Part shown: one piece after another, positions 30,696-36,102 of the stretch | Layout of the letters: every line of letters begins with the position of its first letter | Numbering within the stretch: position 1 is the stretch's first letter | Origin: Cytophagales bacterium | Lineage (GTDB): Bacteria > Bacteroidota > Bacteroidia > Cytophagales > Spirosomataceae | Length of the DNA stretch: 36,102 nt | Assembly (NCBI GenBank): GCA_013298865.1 | Contig: JAAFJL010000037.1 | Location: 1-36,102, forward strand | Direction of reading: 5' to 3' | Notes under the pieces: generated by a model | What the model was told of the DNA's origin: nothing | The model's database searches: none | What the model saw: only the letters and a program-made list of their open reading frames with translations | Program-made: the position numbers and the translations under genes

Positions 30696-31802
30696 ATGAA
30701 AAAAATAGTCTTATTTATTTGTTTGCTTCTTGCTGCAATTGCTTGTAAAAAAAGCAATGTTTCAGTCACACCAGTAACTCCACCAGTTGTCCAGCCTCCA
30801 GTTGCAGGAGTAGAAGATATTTTAAAAACAACGGCAACTTTTCCTATGGGAGTAGCAATTGACCCTTCATTACTTTTGAATAATAAAAAATATCGAGATG
30901 TGATTTTGAAGGAACACAATAGTTTGACTACTGAAAATGCAATGAAATGGCAAGCAATTCACCCGTCAGAAAATAGTTATAACTATGGTGGGGCAGATTA
31001 CATCGTAGATTTTGCTGTTGAAAATAAAATGAGAGTTCATGGGCATACTTTATTGTGGCACGCTTATAATCCTACGTGGCTCAATAATTATAAAGGTGAT
31101 TCTACGGCTTTTGAAAGCCTCATGAAAAAACATATTCTTGAGGTAGTTGGGCATTACAAAGGTAAAGTTACTTCTTGGGATGTAGTGAATGAAGCCTTTG
31201 ACGATAGAGGTTCTTTGCGTAAGGGATCGACTACGGAGGGCAGTATTTGGTCAACAAAATTAGGCAATGATTATATAGCACGTGCTTTCCAGTACGCTGC
31301 GGAGGCTGACCCAAAAGCATTACTTTTCTATAACGATTATGGGCAAGAATATAGTCCATCTAAACTCCGTGCCATCATCAGTTTGATTACAGATTTACAG
31401 AAAAGAAAAATCCCGATTCATGGTGTAGGGTTACAATTTCATATCAACATCAATTCGGATATTGCAGGTATTGAATCGGCATTAAGCCAGTTGGCTGCTA
31501 CGGGTTTAAAAATCCACATTTCTGAATTAGATGTAAACTTCTCTAATTTCCAGAAGAATGCTTCCATTACATTTTCTGATGCAAATTCTATGGCACAGAA
31601 AAAAATATACAAGCAAGTCATGAAATCTTATCGTAAACTTGTTCCGCCAGCACAGCAATTTGGTATCACTTGTTGGAATGTAGGCGATGCAGATAGCTGG
31701 TTGCGTTCAGCGATTCAGCAAAACGAGTGGCCACTTCCATTTGATGATAACTATCTCCGCAAACCTGCTTATTTCGGAATCATTGAGGGATTGAAGGAGT
31801 AA
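30696..31802 (+). CDS. GH10 endo-1,4-beta-xylanase, lipoprotein
   Basis: A 368-aa glycoside hydrolase of family 10 that cuts internal beta-1,4 bonds of xylan. It has a lipoprotein signal (LAAIAC, Cys17) and a Pro/Val/Thr-rich linker (residues about 24-38), so it is probably anchored to the outer membrane with the catalytic domain on a short stalk. Catalytic residues are clear: acid/base Glu166 in WDVVNEA and nucleophile Glu277 in ISELDV. HGHTLLWH, TTENAMKW and FYNDYGQEY are further family signatures, and GITCWNVGDADSWL lies near the C-terminus. It ends at a strong terminator shared with the convergent amylase gene. Confidence 0.95.
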   Translation: MKKIVLFICLLLAAIACKKSNVSVTPVTPPVVQPPVAGVEDILKTTATFPMGVAIDPSLLLNNKKYRDVILKEHNSLTTENAMKWQAIHPSENSYNYGGADYIVDFAVENKMRVHGHTLLWHAYNPTWLNNYKGDSTAFESLMKKHILEVVGHYKGKVTSWDVVNEAFDDRGSLRKGSTTEGSIWSTKLGNDYIARAFQYAAEADPKALLFYNDYGQEYSPSKLRAIISLITDLQKRKIPIHGVGLQFHININSDIAGIESALSQLAATGLKIHISELDVNFSNFQKNASITFSDANSMAQKKIYKQVMKSYRKLVPPAQQFGITCWNVGDADSWLRSAIQQNEWPLPFDDNYLRKPAYFGIIEGLKE

Positions 31803-31824
31803 ACAGTTTCATAAACTAAATTTC

Positions 31825-31861
31825 AAAAAAAACTCTTTCCATTACGGAAAGAGTTTTTTTT
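31825..31861. terminator. Bidirectional intrinsic terminator
   Basis: A 16-bp perfect stem (31825-31840 with 31846-31861; core CTCTTTCC) with a 5-base loop and A/T tracts on both sides, between the convergent xylanase (+) and amylase (-) genes. Confidence 0.88.
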
Positions 31862-31896
31862 AAAAGCATATCTTGACAAATTATTAGCTTGAAAAC

Positions 31897-34032
31897 TTAT
31901 GGTTGCCAAGTATCATTTCTTGTCTGAGAAGCTCCCGTTGGTGTAAATGTTCTATTCGACCCACCTTCATACAGAACATTACTTCCATCAGCATTTTTAC
32001 GAATATACTTGTATTGCACTGCCGTACCACTTGTTAGATTGACTAATTTAGTCCAAGTTGGGAAAGCCGTTCCAGATAATTTAATGGCGTTTGCTGTATT
32101 CCAAGCACCTAATTGAGCTGTGCTTCCTACTACGTAAACTTCTTGCCCTGGCGTTGTTCCGCTATAATTTACATTGAAAGTCACTCCCGTTGTTGTCGAA
32201 GTACCAATGGTATAAACATACGTAGCAACGGCAGAAGCTAAACCTAAATTATCAACAGCAAATGCTTTGATAGTTGTTCCTGCCGTGATGGTGAACGTTT
32301 TACTTCCAGTTGCACTTGTCGAAGCCGTTGTTGGCGTTGTTCCGTTGGTTGTGTAATAGATTGTTGGAGCAATTCCACTATTATCAGTTCCAGTCAATGT
32401 TACCACTGTTCCAGAAGTAACCGCACCAGCCGCAGGACTAATAGATAGAACTGGAGCGGTATTAGCTGCAACTCCAGGAACCCAAACTGCATAGTTTCTT
32501 GAATTTACTGAGAATGTTCCTACGCCACTTGCATTTGTTGTAACTGTACCCGTTGTGTTTCCAGTTTTGTCTGTCAAAGTAGCATTGATGAAAGGAGTCG
32601 TAATGGTTTTAGTTTTTGCTGCACTTCCATCGTTCAACATTACCAACATACCTGCGTGCGTAGCATCACCTGCACGAGAATAGACATAACAGTCAGCATC
32701 GTTGGCAGAAGTATATTCAAAACCAGCACCATAAGCATTTGCCTTTCTCAATTCCATCAATTTCTTGATTTGATTCCCTAAACCATACTCGTAGTAATCT
32801 CTATAAAAAACACACGGATAGCCTTTTTCTCTGGTCAGGATATAAGCATAAGCCAACATTTTCAAATTAATTACTGGTGAAAATAATGCTCCGCCCGTTT
32901 GGTCAGTATCATGATTATCAACAAAACTTACAGAAAGAGGACCATTTGCTTCTGTAAAACCTGCAAAAGCAAAATTCGCCATGTTATAACTTCCATTTCC
33001 AATACTCATGTCCTGAAACATATAATGAAGTGGTACGTCAAAAAGGCTTGTTCTACCTCCTGTTGCAGTAACGTAAGCATTCAAATCACTAATGTTTCTC
33101 ATCCAAGCCTCACTCACGGCAAACTTTGTACCTTTTACATTATCAAGCCATTTGTTTATGAAAGGAGTGTAAATATGTTTCGTAGCATCAAGACGATAAC
33201 CATCAAGTCCTAACTTAGTCGTAATCCAATTTCCCCAGCTAATGGTTTCCATTGCACCACTACCTGTTTCTGGATTGTATTTAATCTCACAACCTAATAA
33301 ATTATCATAAGCATCATTGTTATTATAAGGATTGAAATCCCAGTTATTCCACTGGTACCAAGAGTTATTTGGACCTTGTTGAGCCCCAGTCATTAGCGAA
33401 GCATTCCATTTGTAAGCACTGTATGTATTATTTCTTCCTACATAATCAAACTTTGTGTAAATCGTTTTTGAGCCTTGATAGGTATTGACAACCTCAGTGG
33501 CGTCGGCAAAAACCAAATGATTCATTACCATGTCTTCATAAACCTGAATATTGTTGTTATGAAGAGACGTAATAGCTGCTTGTAATTGAGCCAAAGTACC
33601 ATAACGAGTTGCAATCGTACCTTTTTGATTGAATTCACCCAAATCATAACGGTCATAAACACCATACCCGACATCACCTGCACCACTGCCTTTGTAAGCA
33701 GGCGGAATCCACATAGCTGTAATACCAGCGTTTTTTAATTCAAGGGCTTTTGCTCCTAAGTTTTGCCACCATGTACCGATACCTGGGGTAGTTACTGGAA
33801 CATCCCAATAAAAACCTTGCATCATTACACCATTTACAGGTGTTGCTGCCACACGGGCATTTGAGCTTGAAGTGTTATTTTGGGTTGAAATGGCTTCGTC
33901 TGCATCAGGCTTACACGCACTGAGAGAAAGCATAAAAATTGTAAGAAAACAAGCAATAAACTTGTTGAGATAATTTGAAGATTTGTGGGATGTTCTGGCT
34001 GAACTCGACCACACTTTTGAGATTGTTTTCAT
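31897..34032 (-). CDS. GH13 alpha-amylase with C-terminal CBM20 starch-binding domain, lipoprotein
   Basis: A 711-aa secreted alpha-amylase. The signal has a long polar n-region (residues 1-24), a hydrophobic core and the lipobox LSAC (Cys40). The GH13 barrel spans about residues 65-520, with VYEDMVMNH (region I), nucleophile Asp282 in GYRLDATKH, acid/base Glu308 in AVSEAW and Asp375 in FVDNHDTD, close to GH13 subfamily 5. A chitobiase C-terminal/Ig-like domain follows (about 530-610; YYTTNGTTPTT), then a CBM20-type starch-binding domain (about 615-711; QEVYVVGSTAQLGAWN, YKYIRKNADG). It would bind and cut starch at the cell surface. No SusC/D pair is in the window. Confidence 0.94.
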   Translation of the reverse strand: MKTISKVWSSSARTSHKSSNYLNKFIACFLTIFMLSLSACKPDADEAISTQNNTSSSNARVAATPVNGVMMQGFYWDVPVTTPGIGTWWQNLGAKALELKNAGITAMWIPPAYKGSGAGDVGYGVYDRYDLGEFNQKGTIATRYGTLAQLQAAITSLHNNNIQVYEDMVMNHLVFADATEVVNTYQGSKTIYTKFDYVGRNNTYSAYKWNASLMTGAQQGPNNSWYQWNNWDFNPYNNNDAYDNLLGCEIKYNPETGSGAMETISWGNWITTKLGLDGYRLDATKHIYTPFINKWLDNVKGTKFAVSEAWMRNISDLNAYVTATGGRTSLFDVPLHYMFQDMSIGNGSYNMANFAFAGFTEANGPLSVSFVDNHDTDQTGGALFSPVINLKMLAYAYILTREKGYPCVFYRDYYEYGLGNQIKKLMELRKANAYGAGFEYTSANDADCYVYSRAGDATHAGMLVMLNDGSAAKTKTITTPFINATLTDKTGNTTGTVTTNASGVGTFSVNSRNYAVWVPGVAANTAPVLSISPAAGAVTSGTVVTLTGTDNSGIAPTIYYTTNGTTPTTASTSATGSKTFTITAGTTIKAFAVDNLGLASAVATYVYTIGTSTTTGVTFNVNYSGTTPGQEVYVVGSTAQLGAWNTANAIKLSGTAFPTWTKLVNLTSGTAVQYKYIRKNADGSNVLYEGGSNRTFTPTGASQTRNDTWQP

Positions 34033-34356
34033 GATTTACTGTTAAAAAATAGTTAATGGACAATATTTTTTTGGACAAATATTTTTGTGAGTCCTAAAAA
34101 ACATTGCAATAATACAATTTTGAAAACCGCCTGTGCGTCCCGATTTATGAAAGGGTCTCAATGAAAATTAAAGAACTGAGTATAAATAGGCTAATCGTTT
34201 GATTATTAAATAATTAGAAATACTTACAAGATGGCATATCCCATTTTATATATGAACCAATTTATAAAGTGGGACTATAAAAAAGTGATGTCTTAGTTAT
34301 TAAATTCCATTTCGTAATTTTGGATAATAAAATTATCATTTCAAAACAACAAGCGA
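34033..34356. other. 324-bp gene-free region between divergent genes
   Basis: No gene is seen. It holds two 15-bp-spaced direct copies of GGACAA-ATTTTT near 34058-34087, just upstream of the amylase start, a stem CCCATTTTATA/TATAAAGTGGG (34240-34250 with 34263-34273, one mismatch), and a TAnnTTTG box (TAATTTTG, 34315-34322) that could start the plus-strand trio. The copies by the amylase are candidate regulator sites. Confidence 0.55.
34315..34322 (+). promoter_or_regulatory. Probable -7 element of the 34.4-36.1 kb operon
   Basis: TAATTTTG matches TAnnTTTG. A TTA at 34293-34295, 19 bp upstream, may be a weak form of the TTG element. The predicted leader is about 31 bases. Confidence 0.45.
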
Positions 34357-34872
34357 ATGTTAGATCAATTAATCCCATTATTGGGAATGCGAGTAGATAG
34401 TCAGGAAATCAAAGATATTTTCACGGAATGGAACGCTATTTTTCCTAAGCGTGTAACCTGCACAGCAAACGAGCCAAATATCAAAGGCAAAGTCGAAAAA
34501 AATTGCGTGAGATTATACTTTGGCAGAGGCGGAAATAGTCGTTATCTGAAACCCATTCCAACTTCATGGGAAGGTGGATATTTTGGGATTTTCACGATGA
34601 TTGAATTTACCAAAAAACGCAAAGGTGATATACCTTTTGGCGTAGAGTTCGACATGGAAGTTGCCGAATTAACCAAAATTCTGGGCGAACCAAAAGTTGT
34701 TGAATTTATGGGGACAATCACTACTTGGCGTAAAAACATTACAGACAAACATGAATTGATAGTGAGTGATACCGTTTCTACGGATGGTTCTTCGTTACGT
34801 TCAATGACGGTTAGTTTTATTTATGAGGCTGATTTATATACGATGGAAGAGTACGAAAAGGCAGGATTTTAA
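34357..34872 (+). CDS. Unknown protein, 171 aa
   Basis: A soluble protein without a signal peptide that I cannot assign. The first part (residues 1-60) is mixed alpha/beta; the second contains IPFGVEFDMEVAELTKILGEP, a pattern (LPFG-x-x-F...V..LLG.P) found in many small bacterial proteins, including several toxin-immunity families, followed by strands with a Trp (TTWRKN) and SMTVSFIYEADL. That resemblance is weak and no toxin gene is adjacent. It lies 12 bp before the racemase-family gene and is likely co-transcribed with it. ATG start with a Bacteroidota-type -7 box 35 bp upstream. Confidence 0.7.
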   Translation: MLDQLIPLLGMRVDSQEIKDIFTEWNAIFPKRVTCTANEPNIKGKVEKNCVRLYFGRGGNSRYLKPIPTSWEGGYFGIFTMIEFTKKRKGDIPFGVEFDMEVAELTKILGEPKVVEFMGTITTWRKNITDKHELIVSDTVSTDGSSLRSMTVSFIYEADLYTMEEYEKAGF

Positions 34873-34884
34873 AGCAAAAACTAA

Positions 34885-35577
34885 ATGAAAACAATTGGCT
34901 TAATTGGAGGAATGTCTTGGGAGAGTTCCGTGGTTTATTACAAGATAATTAATCAAAAAGTAAAGGCGATTTTAGGTGGGGTTCATTCATGCCAAAGTCT
35001 GATGTATTCTGTGGATTTTGGCGAAATAGCTGAACTTCAACATCAAGGAGATTGGTCAAAACTGGGCGAATTGATGGCTGATGCGGCACAAAGATTAGAG
35101 CGTGGTGGAGCAGATTTTATCATTTTATGTACGAACACGATGCACAAGTTATCGGATAAAATCGAAGATAGCGTGAAGATTCCACTCATTCATATTGCTG
35201 ATGTTACAGCAGAAGCCATCAAACAGAAAGACATGAAAAAAGTGGCTTTGCTGGGAACAAAATTTACAATGGAGCAAGATTTCTTGAAAGGAAGATTGAA
35301 CAAAATTCATGGTATTGAGACCATCATTCCTAATGAAGAGCAACGCACAACAATTCACCGAATTATCTATGAAGAATTGGTAAAAGGTATCATCAAAGAG
35401 GATTCAAGAACGGCTTATTTGGAAATAATTAATGACTTGATTCAGAAAGGAGCAGAGGGCGTTATTTTGGGTTGTACTGAAATTGGACTATTAATTACCA
35501 ATGAGTTCACAGATGCAATCTTATTTGATACCACTGAAATTCATGCAATTAAAGCGGTTGAAATGGCTTTAACATAA
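34885..35577 (+). CDS. Aspartate/glutamate racemase family protein
   Basis: A 230-aa cytoplasmic enzyme of the cofactor-independent amino-acid racemase family (Asp/Glu racemase). The two catalytic cysteines are present: Cys82 in FIILCTNTMHKL and Cys197 in VILGCTEIGLL. The opening IGLIGGMSWESSVVYYK is the YgeA/aspartate racemase type rather than MurI. It probably converts L- to D-amino acids, perhaps aspartate or a broader set, for peptidoglycan or other uses; the substrate is not fixed by sequence. It is in the middle of a three-gene set with gaps of 12 and 10 bp. Confidence 0.92.
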   Translation: MKTIGLIGGMSWESSVVYYKIINQKVKAILGGVHSCQSLMYSVDFGEIAELQHQGDWSKLGELMADAAQRLERGGADFIILCTNTMHKLSDKIEDSVKIPLIHIADVTAEAIKQKDMKKVALLGTKFTMEQDFLKGRLNKIHGIETIIPNEEQRTTIHRIIYEELVKGIIKEDSRTAYLEIINDLIQKGAEGVILGCTEIGLLITNEFTDAILFDTTEIHAIKAVEMALT

Positions 35578-35587
35578 TCGAAAAATC

Positions 35588-36102
35588 ATGTGCAGATACG
35601 CTTTCTATAAATACAAAACCACCTATGGATGTTTCAGATGTCAGGTGGGTTTCAAGCGACCAAATTTGTTTGACGTTAATCCAAATGCTACCGAAGCAAA
35701 GGATTTTCACTGTCCGAATTGTGGCGGTGAGATGGCAAATCTTGGACGAGATTTACGACTGCCTGCCAAACATAAAGACGAAGAATGGGCTTGTATAAAA
35801 TATCTCGTGGACAATAAATATAACATTTATTCCTGTGGTTGTCAGGGGATTGGCTTTGTACCGCACAAAATGGAAGATGCCATTGAGTTGGTGAAAAGTG
35901 TAGAAATTAATCGTAAAAAATATTCTTACGAAGAAGCTCTCAAAGACAAAAAAGAGGCTTTGGAACAATCCAGAAAGAAGCGAAAAGATGCTTTGAGAAC
36001 AAAATTGCTTTTGCGAGAAGTGAAAAATGAAACTAAGAATTTGGTCAAAAATAAGAATCTTGTAGAGTTTGTAACTTTCAAAATTCAGAATAAACGTACC
36101 GC
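35588..36102 (+). CDS. Zinc-ribbon protein of unknown function (incomplete)
   Basis: An ATG at 35588 opens a frame that stays open for 171 codons to the end of the window. The protein begins MCRYAFYKYKTTYGCFRCQVGF and has two Cys pairs (CFRC at about 15-18 and CPNC at about 42-45), a likely zinc ribbon, then GRDLRLPAKHKDEEWA, a further CGC, and a Lys/Glu-rich helical tail. Similar short proteins starting MCRY with the same spacing of Cys pairs occur in Bacteroidota, as I recall, but their role is unknown. It starts 10 bp after the racemase stop, so it is part of the same transcript. The C-terminus is cut off. Confidence 0.8.
   Translation, partial: MCRYAFYKYKTTYGCFRCQVGFKRPNLFDVNPNATEAKDFHCPNCGGEMANLGRDLRLPAKHKDEEWACIKYLVDNKYNIYSCGCQGIGFVPHKMEDAIELVKSVEINRKKYSYEEALKDKKEALEQSRKKRKDALRTKLLLREVKNETKNLVKNKNLVEFVTFKIQNKRT

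Noticed and set aside
32899-33213. A 104-residue plus-strand frame opposite the amylase gene
   Set aside because: A shadow of the GH13 coding sequence, whose catalytic motifs are intact on the minus strand. The frame has no domain or start signal of its own.

Overview
The window looks like chromosomal DNA of a Bacteroidota bacterium, most likely of the order Cytophagales. The evidence is the AT-rich composition, promoters of the TTG-N19-21-TAnnTTTG type rather than the -35/-10 type, few Shine-Dalgarno sequences, and families typical of the phylum: DUF6089 outer-membrane proteins, DUF3667, a cytoplasmic-type M23 peptidase, CdaA without CdaR, and SPII lipoproteins with Cys-Lys/Ser-Lys starts. 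No rRNA, tRNA, CRISPR array, phage or complete insertion sequence was seen.

Layout. (1) 1-4714, + strand: end of an upstream gene, coaD, an unknown lipoprotein, nadK and two DUF6089 outer-membrane proteins. (2) 4838-6148, - strand: photolyase, sharing a bidirectional terminator with block 1. (3) 6285-7844, + strand: a compact membrane-protein operon of CD225/dispanin, DUF2752, RDD and DUF2752. (4) 8045-19663, + strand, mostly single genes: queA, ispD, an Rpn-type PD-(D/E)XK nuclease, meaB, an RND/MMPL transporter, an orphan FdtA-type cupin, an MFS transporter, DUF3667, a 60-aa protein and a non-phosphorylating GAPDH-type aldehyde dehydrogenase. (5) 19786-22569, - strand: radical SAM/SPASM protein, M23 peptidase and diadenylate cyclase cdaA, separated by a family of AATTATCA-type palindromic repeats. 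(6) 22697-28195, + strand: a Tat-exported Gfo/Idh/MocA oxidoreductase, a 958-aa NACHT NTPase with a C-terminal pentapeptide-repeat domain, and a saccharopine-dehydrogenase-like reductase. (7) 28221-34032: lipoprotein alpha/beta hydrolase and nucleoside hydrolase (-), GH10 xylanase (+) and GH13 alpha-amylase with a C-terminal starch-binding domain (-), the last two convergent on one terminator. (8) 34357-36102, + strand: a tight trio of an unknown protein, an Asp/Glu racemase-family protein and a zinc-ribbon protein that runs off the window.

How the genes fit together. Most are housekeeping (CoA, NADP, isoprenoid precursor, queuosine, c-di-AMP) or saprophytic (xylan and starch breakdown, nucleoside salvage). 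The most system-like candidates are the NACHT/pentapeptide gene, which has the architecture of a bacterial NLR-like immune ATPase and stands alone between metabolic genes, and the four-gene CD225/DUF2752/RDD membrane operon. Four kinds of inverted-repeat element lie between genes; one, near 30.33-30.51 kb, has near-perfect 26-bp terminal inverted repeats and resembles a miniature non-autonomous transposon.
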